Positions 9,505 through 19,290 of a DNA stretch of 64,000 bases are shown one piece after another. The notes under the pieces were generated by a model. It worked only from the letters and a program-made list of their open reading frames with translations, had not been told where the DNA came from and made no database searches. A program made the position numbers and the translations under genes. The DNA comes from Dictyobacter kobayashii (GTDB lineage Bacteria > Chloroflexota > Ktedonobacteria > Ktedonobacterales > Ktedonobacteraceae), in contig NZ_BIFS01000001.1 in NCBI RefSeq assembly GCF_003967555.1, positions 5,704,001 to 5,768,000 of the forward strand, given 5' to 3'. Each line of letters opens with the position of its first letter. Position 1 is the stretch's first letter.

Positions 9505-10548
9505 TTACTGGGCGCGTTCAGGCCGTTTCAAGGCGAAAAAGGACCTGAGGCCAGGCAGGTTCGTGATGGTGCGCTCACGGCGTAGTTTCGGATTCGCAAA
9601 CTCATCGATACCAAAATTAATCATGGCCAGTCCCGCGCCTAGCAGGGCAATACAGGCTCCAGGAGCGACATACCACCACCAGGCACCGAGCAAGAGGGCA
9701 TCATTATTCTGCGCCCAATAGAACATCGTGCCCCAATCGACCACGCTCACATCGCCCAGGCCAAGGAACTCCAGGCCAGCCGCCGTCAGGATCACATAGA
9801 TGGCTGTCCCCACAAAGCCCGAAGCCACAATAGCAATCTCATTGGGCAAAATTTCGGAAAAGATGATGCGCCAGGCCGACTCCCCGCTTGACTTACTGGA
9901 CTCCACAAAATCACGCTGCTTCATCGAGAGGGTCTGGGCGCGCAAGACACGTGCATTATAGGCCCAGCTGGTCAGCGCAATCACCATGGCCACGGTCAGC
10001 GGACCCTTCTGCGGCACATAGGCGGCCAGCACGATTGCCAGCGGAAAGCTCGGCAAGACCAGAAATATGTTGATCAACATCGTCAGTGCATCATCGACCA
10101 GGCCACCCAGATAGCCCGCCGACAGACCGATGACGATCGAGAGCACCGTCACCACCAGCCCGGTGAGAAAGCCCCACATAATCGAGACGCGCGTCCCCAC
10201 CAGGATCTGGGACATAATATCCTGACCCGTTTGTGTCGTGCCCAGCAGGTGGGCGCTCGAAGGAGGCAGCAGGATATCATTCGTCAGGGCGTTGGGGTCG
10301 GAATGGGGAAAAAAGGGGCCAAAGATGGCCAGCAACACAAAGAAGATCACGATATACAGGCCAATCGTCGTCTTCTTATTGAGGGTAAAGATCCGCCGCA
10401 GCACAGCCAGGGGAGCAGCCAGCGCAGACTTCTTTTCCGCGCCAGCCGCCATCAGCACTGGCGCGATATTTACTTCCTGCTCACTTATCGGCTCATTGGG
10501 TAAATGCGGCTCACCCGCCGACGGACGAGACGTCAAATGATCACTCAT
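9505..10548 (-). CDS. Opp/Dpp-type ABC transporter permease (DppC-like)
   Basis: A 347-residue inner-membrane permease. A hydrophilic N-terminal extension of about 55 residues is followed by six membrane segments; the OppC/DppC N-terminal signature (TIGLYIVIFFVLLAIFGPFF, about 61-80) and the family phrase HLLGTTQTGQDIMSQILVGTR (quoted in part) are present. The cytoplasmic EAA-like loop is LRAQTLSMKQRDFVESSKSSG-like, where the ATPases dock. It sits between the permease gene at 10567 and the DppD-like ATPase gene. Confidence 0.95.
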   Translation of the reverse strand: MSDHLTSRPSAGEPHLPNEPISEQEVNIAPVLMAAGAEKKSALAAPLAVLRRIFTLNKKTTIGLYIVIFFVLLAIFGPFFPHSDPNALTNDILLPPSSAHLLGTTQTGQDIMSQILVGTRVSIMWGFLTGLVVTVLSIVIGLSAGYLGGLVDDALTMLINIFLVLPSFPLAIVLAAYVPQKGPLTVAMVIALTSWAYNARVLRAQTLSMKQRDFVESSKSSGESAWRIIFSEILPNEIAIVASGFVGTAIYVILTAAGLEFLGLGDVSVVDWGTMFYWAQNNDALLLGAWWWYVAPGACIALLGAGLAMINFGIDEFANPKLRRERTITNLPGLRSFFALKRPERAQ

Positions 10549-10566
10549 TTCAAGCGTAATCCTTTA

Positions 10567-11538
10567 CTAACGAACGCGGGGATCAAGCAGCGTGTATACC
10601 AGATCCGTCAGAAAATTCGCGCCCAGCACAGCGATGGCAATCAAAAGGAAGATCCCCTGCAGCAGCGGATAGTCGGATCCCTGAGCGGCCTTGAGCAGCG
10701 CGAACCCGATGCCTGGATAGGAGAAGACGACTTCAGTGAGCAGTGAGCCGCCCACCACGAAGCCCAGCGAGAGGGCAAAACCAGTGACACTGGGCAGGAT
10801 CGCATTGCGCGCGGCATAGGCAAACATCACACGCCGCTCACTCAGCCCTTTGGCCTCGGCCAGCAAGACATAATCCTCGGTCAGGGTGGTAATCATCGAG
10901 TTACGCATGCCGAGCATCCAACCGGCGACCGAGCCGAGCACAATCGTACAGGCAGGCAGGATACCGTGCTGTACTGCGCTGACGATAAAGCTGGTATTCC
11001 AACCCACATCGGTCGAGGTATCATAGCCGCCATTGAGCGGAAACCATTGCAAGGTATAGGCAAATAGATAGAGTGCGATCAGAGCCAGCCAGAAATAAGG
11101 GATGGCCGAAAAGAATGTCAGCATGGGGGGAAAGATATTATCGATCAGCGAGCCACGCTTCCAGGCAATCAGCGTGCCGAGTAAGACACCGATGAAGAAA
11201 CTAATGCAGACAGAGGTGCCGATCAAGGTCAACGTCCAGGGCAGTTCCTGGCCAATAACGGTCGAGACAGGTGTCGGGAAATAGGTAAAAGAGGTTCCGA
11301 GATCCCCATGAAAGAGATTGACCAGGTATTGGAAATACTGTACCCACAGAGGATCATGGGAGAGGCCGAACTGCAATTCTAAGGCATGGATCGTATTGGG
11401 ATTGAGGCGACCCTGGAAATTCGCCATCAGCGCGCCGGCCGGATCGCCAGGAGCCAGGCGGGGGATAATAAAGTTAATCGTAATCGAGGCCCAGAGGGCT
11501 ACCAGGTAGAAGCTGATACGACGGAGCAAATACTTCAC
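10567..11538 (-). CDS. Opp/Dpp-type ABC transporter permease (DppB-like)
   Basis: A 323-residue permease with the OppB/DppB start MKYLLRRISFYLVALWASIT, the motif FIIPRLAPGDPAG and six membrane segments. The docking loop contains MITTLTEDYVLLAEAKGLSER followed by YAARNAILPSVTGFAL (shown in pieces). The start at 11538 is preceded by AGGAG about 6 bases upstream. It forms the channel with the DppC-like subunit. Confidence 0.95.
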   Translation of the reverse strand: MKYLLRRISFYLVALWASITINFIIPRLAPGDPAGALMANFQGRLNPNTIHALELQFGLSHDPLWVQYFQYLVNLFHGDLGTSFTYFPTPVSTVIGQELPWTLTLIGTSVCISFFIGVLLGTLIAWKRGSLIDNIFPPMLTFFSAIPYFWLALIALYLFAYTLQWFPLNGGYDTSTDVGWNTSFIVSAVQHGILPACTIVLGSVAGWMLGMRNSMITTLTEDYVLLAEAKGLSERRVMFAYAARNAILPSVTGFALSLGFVVGGSLLTEVVFSYPGIGFALLKAAQGSDYPLLQGIFLLIAIAVLGANFLTDLVYTLLDPRVR

Positions 11539-11718
11539 CTGAATACTCCTTTTCTATAATCGAGGGAGATCAAGATATGATATATGCGGCCCGCTCCCCG
11601 CATATAGGATGAAGCAACCATCCCATATGCGGGGAGCAGGCAGCAGCAGTGCCGTGGACTGGTCGTGATGGTCCACATCACATCACGACCAGGCAAGGAC
11701 TATCGACTGACGGGATGT

Positions 11719-13414
11719 TTAAGCGGGTTTGAGATTAAGAGCGACGATCTCAGCATCCGGGAAATCGAAGGGGCCGGAGAGGCATAGGCATTCGTACTGG
11801 TTGGCCAGCCCGAGAACTTCGCGCTACTGTATTCATACCAGGTTGCGCCATAGACCAGGGGATACTCGGCAACTGTTCAACCATCACTTTTTCCAGCCCA
11901 TTGAGCGCATCCTGCTGGACGGTCTTATCGGTCGAGGTCGCGTATTGGACCAGCATCTTATCCGTTGACGGGTCCATCCAGCGCTCGAAATTGGATGAGG
12001 CCGTCTTACCTACAGCGGCGCTATTCGTGCTATTGAGCAACGAATTGTACAGGTAGAACGGAGTTGGGCCAGGATTGGTCCAGGAGATAGCCATATCGTA
12101 GCTACCCATCTGCAACGCGCTGAAGTAGCTATTGAAAGAGATCGAATTGACTTTGGCATCGATACCGATGGCCTTCAGGTTAGCCGCAATAATCTGGTCG
12201 GCCGTCACCCAGTCGGTCCAACCGGTAACGACGTTGATGTTGAAGGAGAGCTTCTTGCCGCTCTTATCACGGTAGATGCCATCGGAACCCTTGGTAAGGC
12301 CCGCGCTATTGAGCAGTTGCTCAGACTTATTGGTATCCATGCTAAAAGCTGACGAGCTATACGATGGATTCATATTGCTCTGATTGGCGGGCAGGATCAA
12401 GCCTGTCGGGTGAGCGACCGGCTCATAATTGCTCTCAGCCACTTTAAAGATCTTGTCACGATCGATGGCGCTACTGATAGCCTGGCGCACAGCCAGCTGA
12501 TCAAATGGAGCCTTCGCCGTATTCAGGTAGAGCATGACGATATTGCGGTTCGGGAACCAGTAGTGGTTGGTGGTTGGATTCTTCGAGACAAAGGTCTGCT
12601 GGATATTGGGAGTGAAGAGTCCGGTCCAGTCCACATCACCGCGCGTCAGCAACAGTTCCGCGCTGGTATTGGAGTTGAAGGATGGATAGCGAATCTCGCT
12701 CACCGCGGGTTTGCCGGGCTGCCAGTAGTTAGAATTCTTCGTCAGGTCGATCAACTGTGGTGTGAACGACTTCAAGAGGAAGGGTCCGGTACCAACTGGC
12801 TTGGAGTCGATGTATTTTGTCGGATCGCCCACGCCTGTATAGTGCTGTTTAGAGACGATATAGGTCTGACCGGCAAGATACCATAAAATAGGCGTGTATG
12901 ATTGCTTCAGATCTATTACAACGGTTGAGCTATCAGGAGACTGCACATCCTGAATATATTGCCATAGACCATTGCCATCGGCGGCGGGATACTGTTTGAG
13001 CATCTGCAAGGTAAACACGACATCATCGGCGCTAAACTTCTGACCGTCGCTCCATTTGACATCGTTGCGCAGGTGGAACGTGATGGTTTTGGCGTTGTTT
13101 GAGAACTGGTAGTCCTGTGCCAGCCATGGTTTGACCGAGCTATCCATGCGATTGAAGAACAGCAGGGTCTCATAGATCATGCCCTGTGATCCGTAGTTCG
13201 CGGACGCCGCGTAAGGACTAAAACCATCCGTAAAATCGCCTTTGGGGCTGGGAACAACATTCAGGATACTATTCTTCGTTTGAGATTGGCCGGGGGTCGA
13301 GGCGGCTTGTCCACAAGAGGCAAGCACGCAGAGCAATAGCATCAGGGTCGAGAAAATAGTTGCCTTTGACAAGCGAGGGTGCTTTTGTCCAGACATAAAA
13401 GAGCCGAGCAACAT
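11719..13414 (-). CDS. Family-5 extracellular solute-binding lipoprotein (two 3' frameshifts)
   Basis: The substrate-binding protein and first gene of the importer operon. The signal peptide ends in the lipobox LASC (about residues 31-34), so the mature protein is anchored as a lipoprotein. The family-5 signature region KTITFHLRNDVKWSDGQKFS lies at about 106-125. Near the C-terminus the frame breaks at GGGG 11858-11861 and again at GGGG 11770-11773. One extra base at each restores a normal SBP ending (LVYGATWYEYSS ... FPDAEIVALNLKPA) with the stop at 11719-11721 and 565 residues. Without repair the last 30 or so residues are garbled and the frame stops at 11750. AAGGAGGT lies 5 bases before the ATG. 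Confidence 0.9.
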
Positions 13415-13732
13415 GGGAAACCTCCTTAAAAAAGGATAGATCGATCATTGATCTAAGAAAACAGGCTGTGTATACCAAGGGTTTCCAAGTTTTGTTAGTA
13501 TCCATACCAACAGTTCGAGCGGCTAAACGGTTACTGTAAATTACCTGACATCTGGATGGGTATGCCCGTCGAGAAGATAGGATGCCAGGAACCGGACTGG
13601 ATATTGACGGACCACAATGGGTGCTGCATCCAAATGCTTCTACATTAAGACGAAGTGAATAAAACCTCCATTTCCAGAGACAAAATTAAGATCACAACAC
13701 CTCAGCGTGTAGTTTCTTCAGGACTTTTTTTA

Positions 13733-13752
13733 AGAGTTATTTTAATAACTCT
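13733..13752. promoter_or_regulatory. Probable ROK-regulator operator
   Basis: A perfect inverted repeat with 9-bp arms, AGAGTTATT-TT-AATAACTCT, lies just downstream of the transporter -10 box, where a bound repressor would block initiation. ROK repressors (NagC, Mlc, XylR) bind AT-rich inverted repeats of this sort. The assignment to the neighbouring ROK protein is an inference from position and shape. Confidence 0.65.
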
Positions 13753-13760
13753 GAAAAAAG

Positions 13761-13789
13761 AGTATACTGAGAACAGACAGGCTTGTCAA
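13761..13789 (-). promoter_or_regulatory. Sigma-70-type promoter of the ABC transporter operon
   Basis: On the minus strand TTGACA (13784-13789) and TATACT (13761-13766) are separated by exactly 17 bp, a near-consensus housekeeping promoter. It faces the solute-binding-protein gene, leaving a leader of about 340 bases. No other promoter of this quality was noticed in the divergent region. Confidence 0.8.
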
Positions 13790-13909
13790 TCCCTATCAGG
13801 CATATTTTTACAGTAGATCATAAACTGATTAAAAACAGAAGACTATTAGGTAATGGCTGGCATGTCGTGTATTTTTTTGAAGTTATGTTTTTTCCAGGTT
13901 TTTAAGAAT

Positions 13910-14185
13910 GTGTCAGACTCCCATTCGCATGGGAAGCATCTCGCTCCTGTGCGGACGTGCGCTGGCGCGCCCGAGCTTCTTTTTCTTATGTGGTGTAAAA
14001 AAGTGCGCACAGCGCACTTTTTTACACCACATAAGAAAAAGAAGCTCGGGCGCGCACAATGGTTTCCATCTATTGTTGCACAGAATGCGCATTCGTGCAT
14101 TCTGTGCAACAATAGATAAAACAGGGGCGGACGCCTGTGTGGGGGCACGTAAGCGCCCCTGGAAAAAGTGTGTCTGACACACTCT
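13910..14185. repeat. Palindromic MITE-like element with two perfect hairpins
   Basis: The first hairpin has perfect 44-bp arms (13965-14008 and 14012-14055) around a 3-base loop. The second has perfect 21-bp arms (14068-14088 and 14097-14117) around an 8-base loop. The pair is bracketed by an inverted TGTGTCAGAC box (about 13911-13920 and 14170-14179), reminiscent of terminal inverted repeats. The flank before the first arm, GTGCGGACGTGCGCTG, recurs beside other palindromes in this window. No transposase is present, so any mobility would be in trans. Confidence 0.75.
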
Positions 14186-14370
14186 AAGCTTTTTTTGATC
14201 ATCTACTTGACAGAGCGGGGGCTATCTACTTCTGAAGGATAGTGAAAACCATAGTTCTGGTCACTAGCCGGGATCAGGTTGAGAGGGAGAGATCCGTGCA
14301 TGCCAGACATGATGAACGCCAGAAGACTACGAGATTGCTTGTATTTAGCTCAGAGAGGAACCTAAGTATT

Positions 14371-15606
14371 ATGGGTCTCAACCCCACTGCCCGCGACTTG
14401 AGGCGTATCAACAAGCGCACCATTCTGCAAACGATGTTTCAGAGCGACTCTATTAGCCGGCTTGAGCTAAGCCAGCGTTCCGGTCTGAGTACAGGAACGG
14501 TTACTAATATCATCAACGAACTGTTGACCGAAGGGATCGTGCTCGAATCGGGCTTCGCGGAATCTGAAGGCGGGCGTCGCCGCTCCATTCTCACCTTAAA
14601 TCAGACCTATCGCTATTTTCTGGGTGGTGAGCTAGGTGAGACGGATATCATGATCGAGCTTTTTGATCTACGACTGCAAAAATTGAACGCTTTTCGCATA
14701 TCCCTGACCCCCGAACAAAATAATCCCTCCCAGGTGGTGCGCTTTCTGATCGATGGGATAACTATCCTGTTACAGGCGGCGGAGCTTACGCCAGATAAAA
14801 TTCTCAGCATGGGACTGGGACTGCCTGGGATCGTCGAGTACACCGAGAGGGAGATGGTTTCGGCGCCGGCCTGGAACTGGGAACCTATTCCGCTCAAGGC
14901 CATGCTGCGTGAGCACTTCCCTTTTGCATTCCACCTCGACAACGGCGTAAAGGTCATGGCATTAGGGGAAGTCGAGTCCAATCCGCTGATGGCCACAAAG
15001 ACGGTGGCTTCGGTTACGCTAGGGACCGGTGTTGGCGCGGGCATTATCCATGAGGGCAAGCTATATCGTGGCGCTACCAACAGCGCGGGCGAATGGGGGC
15101 ATACTATTTTCAACCTGGATGGTCCGCTGTGCCGTTGTGGACGCCGGGGTTGCCTTGAAGCATATATCGGGTCGGCGGCTATCATTCACCGCCTGCGTGA
15201 GCGCGCTGACCAGCATCCCGCCCTGTCGTGCCCTGACGAGATCAGTATTATCCAGGCCCTGATACGGGCGGCCCGACAAGACGATGCCGTTGCCAACCAG
15301 GTTTTAGAGGAGACCCTGCACTATCTGGGAGCCGGCCTGGCGAATCTGATCAATCTCTTCAATCCACATTGCATCATCCTTGGTGGCTGGTTGTCAGGGG
15401 AACTGGGCACCTTTGCGCTCCCGGCCATCGAGGAGATTGTGGCGCGCTACGCGCTCACACAGCCCAATGAGGTCGTCGAAATCAGCCTGAGCCTGCTTGG
15501 GCGAGACGGTGTAAGTATGGGGGCTGCCCGGCTATGCCTGGAAGAATTTCTGGATAACGTTGGTGGCGGCAAAAACTCGGCCTCCCTGACATCCTTGCAA
15601 AGATAA
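14371..15606 (+). CDS. ROK family transcriptional regulator
   Basis: An N-terminal winged helix-turn-helix (SRLELSQRSGLSTGTVTNII, about residues 27-46 from this start) is followed by a ROK kinase-fold sugar-sensing domain with GTGVGAGIIHEGKLYRG and the zinc motif CRCGRRGCLE. The ATG at 14371 fits the usual family start (NPTARDLRRINKRTI); a GTG at 14242 in the same frame would add 43 residues with no family match. About 411 residues. It is divergent from the importer operon, whose promoter carries an operator-like palindrome, so it probably represses that operon in response to a sugar. That in turn suggests the Dpp-like importer carries oligosaccharides and not peptides. Confidence 0.9.
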   Translation: MGLNPTARDLRRINKRTILQTMFQSDSISRLELSQRSGLSTGTVTNIINELLTEGIVLESGFAESEGGRRRSILTLNQTYRYFLGGELGETDIMIELFDLRLQKLNAFRISLTPEQNNPSQVVRFLIDGITILLQAAELTPDKILSMGLGLPGIVEYTEREMVSAPAWNWEPIPLKAMLREHFPFAFHLDNGVKVMALGEVESNPLMATKTVASVTLGTGVGAGIIHEGKLYRGATNSAGEWGHTIFNLDGPLCRCGRRGCLEAYIGSAAIIHRLRERADQHPALSCPDEISIIQALIRAARQDDAVANQVLEETLHYLGAGLANLINLFNPHCIILGGWLSGELGTFALPAIEEIVARYALTQPNEVVEISLSLLGRDGVSMGAARLCLEEFLDNVGGGKNSASLTSLQR

Positions 15607-15633
15607 GCATATTTTATACGTAATAAATGGAAA

Positions 15634-15652
15634 AGCGCCCGCGAGGGGCGCT
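15634..15652 (+). terminator. Terminator-like hairpin after the ROK gene
   Basis: AGCGCCC-GCGAG-GGGCGCT forms a 7-bp GC stem 28 bases after the ROK stop. It lacks a good T tract here. The same stem core with a T tract occurs at 45275-45299, which supports a terminator role. Confidence 0.6.
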
Positions 15653-15675
15653 CGTATTGTTCTGGTTGAGCTGGC

Positions 15676-16245
15676 TTAATTTGACGTCATGATGCCGGGT
15701 TCGGGTTGTTTGCGGCGGCGACCACGCTGCATGAGCAGGAAGATGGTCAGGCCGTAAAGAGGGATCAGGCCAATGGTCCAGCCGAGCCATTGTGGGAGGG
15801 GTGGTGGCGCGGTCGCCTCGATGGGCACGCTGGCCGTGCCGCGTCCCGCGGGACCATTGACGGTAATGTCCAGGTCCCAGAGACCCTGGACCGTGATCTC
15901 GGCGGTCCCCTGGACCCCGTTGTGGACATTGGCGTCGGGGGTCAGTCCGGCGCGCACAGGGGTCGCTGGCACATCGCCTGGCATAGGGGTCGACGAGACA
16001 TCATAGGTGATGGTACCGTTGATGGTTTGTTGTGGCTCAATCGAGAAAGGCAGCGCGTAACTGGCATGGGCTGGATAGGTATACAAGTTGACCGTCAATG
16101 GGTAAGGGCCAGCATTGACCTTGACAACCTTGACCGGCGTATTGCCATGCGTCGTGGCGGCCACCGAGTAGGCCAGTTCCCCTAGCACCGCTAGCAGTGC
16201 CAGCACACCTATACCAAGCAGCACAAATTGTAAGGGTTTAGGCAT
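15676..16245 (-). CDS. Membrane-anchored YtkA/FixH-like extracytoplasmic protein
   Basis: 189 residues: an N-terminal membrane segment (about 7-29), an extracytoplasmic beta-rich domain (about 35-145) and a second membrane segment (about 152-172) with a basic cytoplasmic tail. The domain has the YtkA-like pattern: GPYPLTVNLYTYPA, then GLTPDANVHNGVQGTAEITV and GLWDLDITVNGPAG, an Ig-like sandwich. YtkA/FixH proteins are associated with cation or copper handling in some operons; that role is only suggested here. It follows the polytopic membrane gene by 9 bases, so the two form an operon. Confidence 0.6.
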   Translation of the reverse strand: MPKPLQFVLLGIGVLALLAVLGELAYSVAATTHGNTPVKVVKVNAGPYPLTVNLYTYPAHASYALPFSIEPQQTINGTITYDVSSTPMPGDVPATPVRAGLTPDANVHNGVQGTAEITVQGLWDLDITVNGPAGRGTASVPIEATAPPPLPQWLGWTIGLIPLYGLTIFLLMQRGRRRKQPEPGIMTSN

Positions 16246-16254
16246 AGTATCTAC

Positions 16255-17418
16255 TTACCTTTCCTGCGTGGACACAGATTCACCGATATTGCGACCGAGC
16301 CGCATTCCAATATAGGTGGCCAGAAAGCCTGGCCCGAACGAGACAATGGTGCCCCCAACCCCTAAAGCGCTCAGCACTATAACGAAGATGTAGGGCTCGA
16401 CCGTATACATTGGCAGCATGCTGATTGAGGCCGCCAGGGTCAGGAAGAGTGCCTGTTTGCGTGTGGACCACTGTTTGCGCCGGGCGCGCCGCATCACAAT
16501 ATCGATCAAGATGGCCACCAGCAGCGGAGCAATAAACCATTCCAGGGCCACAACGGCAATAATAGGAGGCTCGCGACGATAGCTCAGGCGCTCCACGCCG
16601 ACCAGCCAGTTCGTGGCGGGCTGTACATAGATAGCCATTATCCCGGCCAGTAGTATGTAGACGCCCGCCACCGCCGTCGCCGACCAGCGCCAGGGCAGCG
16701 CATAGGCCGCCGCCACCAGTACAAAGGCGGTCAGCAGTCCCGCCAGCACCGGGAAGAAGTTCAGGAACCCAAAGCCTAGATCGATTGACCGCTCTTCAGA
16801 GAGCGAGTCAAACAGCAGCAGCGTGAAGATGGCGAGCACGCTGGCCAGCGCAATTATCACACCGATCAAAGCACTACGCCGGATACGGATGCTGCGTGCC
16901 AAATTGGCGGCCGAAGCCAGCATATACACCGAGCCAAGCGCGACAACGCCCATACCGGCTACAAACATCACATGGAAAGGTGCCCAGATTGCCACATCGA
17001 TGCCATACAAAGCATGCCAGTAAGCATCCAGCGGAAAAGCCACGGCGGCATCCAGGGCCGCGAAGCCAACCACGTACGCTCCCAATGAGCCAGAGAAGAC
17101 ACTGGCAAAGGAGGTACTGCTCTGAGCCACCTGCGAATCGCGGCGAGCCCATAGACTCTCCAGCACGACCGCGACCAGGCCCGCGACGCCGCTGATAGCC
17201 ACCCCGGTCAGCATTAGAATATGGGGTGGGATCAATGTTCGGTCGCGTCCCAGGAACGTATGCCACTGAATATCCCAACTGGTCCCTTCCAGAAAAAGAA
17301 TCGCCCCCAGTAACGCGATAAATCCCAGGATCAGGCGCATCGTGCCAACCATTTGCAGGGAGCGCACCTGCGTTGAGGTACGGCTGAGGATGGCGCCGTT
17401 ATCAAGTGTTCTGGCCAT
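16255..17418 (-). CDS. Polytopic membrane protein with a duplicated D-x2-WH motif
   Basis: 387 residues with roughly nine to ten membrane segments. I do not recognise a named family. Two loops carry the same pattern, D-x2-W-H-x3-G-x-D-x5-P-x-H-x2-M: WDIQWHTFLGRD...PPHILM (about 47-68) and LDAYWHALYGID...APFHVM (about 131-152). The conserved His, Asp and Trp residues at equivalent membrane-edge positions suggest an internal duplication that could bind a metal or heme. The YtkA-like partner immediately downstream (9 bases) fits a cation-related process, but this is inference. Confidence 0.55.
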   Translation of the reverse strand: MARTLDNGAILSRTSTQVRSLQMVGTMRLILGFIALLGAILFLEGTSWDIQWHTFLGRDRTLIPPHILMLTGVAISGVAGLVAVVLESLWARRDSQVAQSSTSFASVFSGSLGAYVVGFAALDAAVAFPLDAYWHALYGIDVAIWAPFHVMFVAGMGVVALGSVYMLASAANLARSIRIRRSALIGVIIALASVLAIFTLLLFDSLSEERSIDLGFGFLNFFPVLAGLLTAFVLVAAAYALPWRWSATAVAGVYILLAGIMAIYVQPATNWLVGVERLSYRREPPIIAVVALEWFIAPLLVAILIDIVMRRARRKQWSTRKQALFLTLAASISMLPMYTVEPYIFVIVLSALGVGGTIVSFGPGFLATYIGMRLGRNIGESVSTQER

Positions 17419-18010
17419 AAAGAATATTCCTTTTTTCTTTTTTCATGCCCTTCACGGAGCTATATTTTCAAGCCTACAAGAGATGCCACTCTATCGATTG
17501 TCCGCTGCTCCTACTTACAAAATAATCATAGTCATAAGATGTACGAAAAGTATGACGGAATTGTTACAGGATTATGTCTGGGAAAATATTGAGCACTACA
17601 TTTACAGGGAGCGTGCAAAAACGAGAAGGTATTAATTTATGTGCCCGCTATATTGACTTATTTTAATGTTTAAGGGATATGAATTTATGTTAAGCCATGA
17701 AAGATCTTTTGTCTATGAAAAAATACAGAAAAGTACTAAATTCTATCCAATTTGGAGAAAGTGTATTTCTCAGTAAAATTGTATATGAAACGCGTAATTT
17801 GTGCGCTTGTTTTGTATGTAATGGTGTTTTTACTGTTATTGACTGATCGATGACCATGTGTAAGAGTTCCTGTGTGGACGTGCGCTGGCGCGCTCGAACC
17901 TTTTTATAGTGTGGTGTAGAAAATGCGCACAGTGCATTTTCTACACCACACTATAAAAACAATGTTGAGTCTCTGTTGACTGTGACAGAATAATGTAGAA
18001 AGGTTGATTG
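17419..18010. repeat. Intergenic region with a long palindrome (17901-17959)
   Basis: AT-rich divergent spacer between a leftward membrane gene and the rightward P450. A perfect hairpin with 26-bp arms (17901-17926, 17934-17959) and a 7-base loop sits about 50 bases before the P450 start. It is preceded by GTGTGGACGTGCGCTGGCGC, the flank shared with the palindrome at 13965. Nothing else was recognised in 17419-17870. Confidence 0.75.
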
Positions 18011-19208
18011 ATGCAAAAACAGACTAATCGTTCAAGTCGCCCGACTTCGGTAAGTACGCAGCCCGTTGAAGAGAGGCTAGAGGGTTTCGCATGGTTTGCT
18101 TATATGAGGGCCAATCATCCTGTTGTCTATGATGATCAGATGCAAGTGTGGCATGCTTTTAAATATGATGATGTGTATCAAGTAATCAATGATCCTGAGA
18201 CTTTCTCTTCTGAAAATGTCCCCACCTTCTCCCACAATGTTTTTCTGCGCGATACCATTGTGTCGCAGGACCCCCCAATCATCGCAGATTGCGTCATCTA
18301 ATCAATCAGGCCTTTACCAGGAGTGCTATTACCTCTCTCGCGGATGATATTAGCCAGCTAACCCAAACTCTGCTGGATAAAGTGCGCCCTCAAGGTAAGA
18401 TGGATTTTGTAACGGATTTTGCCTTGCCGCTGACGACCAATCTGGTGGCGCTACTACTCGGAGTACCAGTAGAAGATTGGCATCTCTTTGGTCGCTGGAC
18501 CAAAGGAGAGGATGAAACTCTGGTACCCCATACGCGTGAAGAGACCATCGCGTTCCATAATCTGGTGGGACAGGAAATATACGATTACTTCTCTCTCATG
18601 CTGGCCGAGCGGCGCCGCGAGCCGCGGGCAGATCTGATTACGGCATTGAGTGCGGCCGAGCTCAATGGTGAGAGGTTGAGCGATGATGAGATCCTGAAGT
18701 TCTGTGTGCTGCTGCTGGTGGCTGGCCAGGAGACGGTGCAGAACCTGCTCACACACTCCATCTATTGTTTAACGCAGTTCACCGAGTCACGTGATCAACT
18801 GATCCAGCAGCCAGAGCTTATTCCCTCTGCCATTGAAGAGGTATTGCGCTACCTGCCGCCGTTCTGGATTTCGGTGCGTCGCACCACCTGCGCAACCGAA
18901 CTGGGGGGCAGCGTATCCCTGCCAACACGATTGTGAATGCGTGGAACGCCTCCGCCAATCGCGATGGCGCGCACTTCCCCGATCCTGAACGTTTCGATAT
19001 TCAACGCACCCCCAACCGCCATCTCACCTTTGGCTATGGCATTCACTTCTGCATTGGCGCCCCGCTGGCCCGGTTGGAAGGCCGCATCGTACTCTCGCTG
19101 CTGCTCAAGCAGCTCAAGAATTTGCGGCGCATACCGAATGTCTCCGTTGATGTTGGCCCTGGACCGCTACATCATATTAACAACCTACCTGTCATGTTCG
19201 AAGCATAA
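18011..19208 (+). CDS. Cytochrome P450 (two frameshifts)
   Basis: Restored length about 399 residues, typical of soluble bacterial P450s. Motifs in order: I-helix LLVAGQETVQNLL, K-helix EEVLRY (ExxR), and heme loop HLTFGYGIHFCIGAPLARLE with the axial Cys. The frame breaks in the C-run 18271-18276 (before RRLRHLINQAF) and in the G-run 18903-18908 (before QRIPANTIVNAWN); one added base at each joins three frames into one protein. The ATG at 18011 has AAAGG 7 bases upstream. Substrate unknown. No ferredoxin or reductase gene is nearby. It resembles the intact P450 at 20637. Confidence 0.88.
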
Positions 19209-19214
19209 GTAGCG

Positions 19215-19275
19215 CAGACAGAAAAGAAACCACCAATGGCTACGCGTCTCTCCCTGGCGGTTTCTTTTCTGTCTG
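19215..19275. terminator. Bidirectional terminator hairpin
   Basis: Nearly perfect 20-bp arms (CAGACAGAAAAGAAACCACC and its complement, one G-T mismatch) lie between the convergent P450 and membrane-protein genes. The A/T-rich ends would give a U tract in both directions. Confidence 0.7.
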
Positions 19276-19290
19276 TGTTGGTGAAGCTAT

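Noticed and set aside
13846..14202. Overlapping frames of 88-118 residues on both strands
   Set aside because: They read through the perfect palindromes, which is why both strands are open; no independent support.
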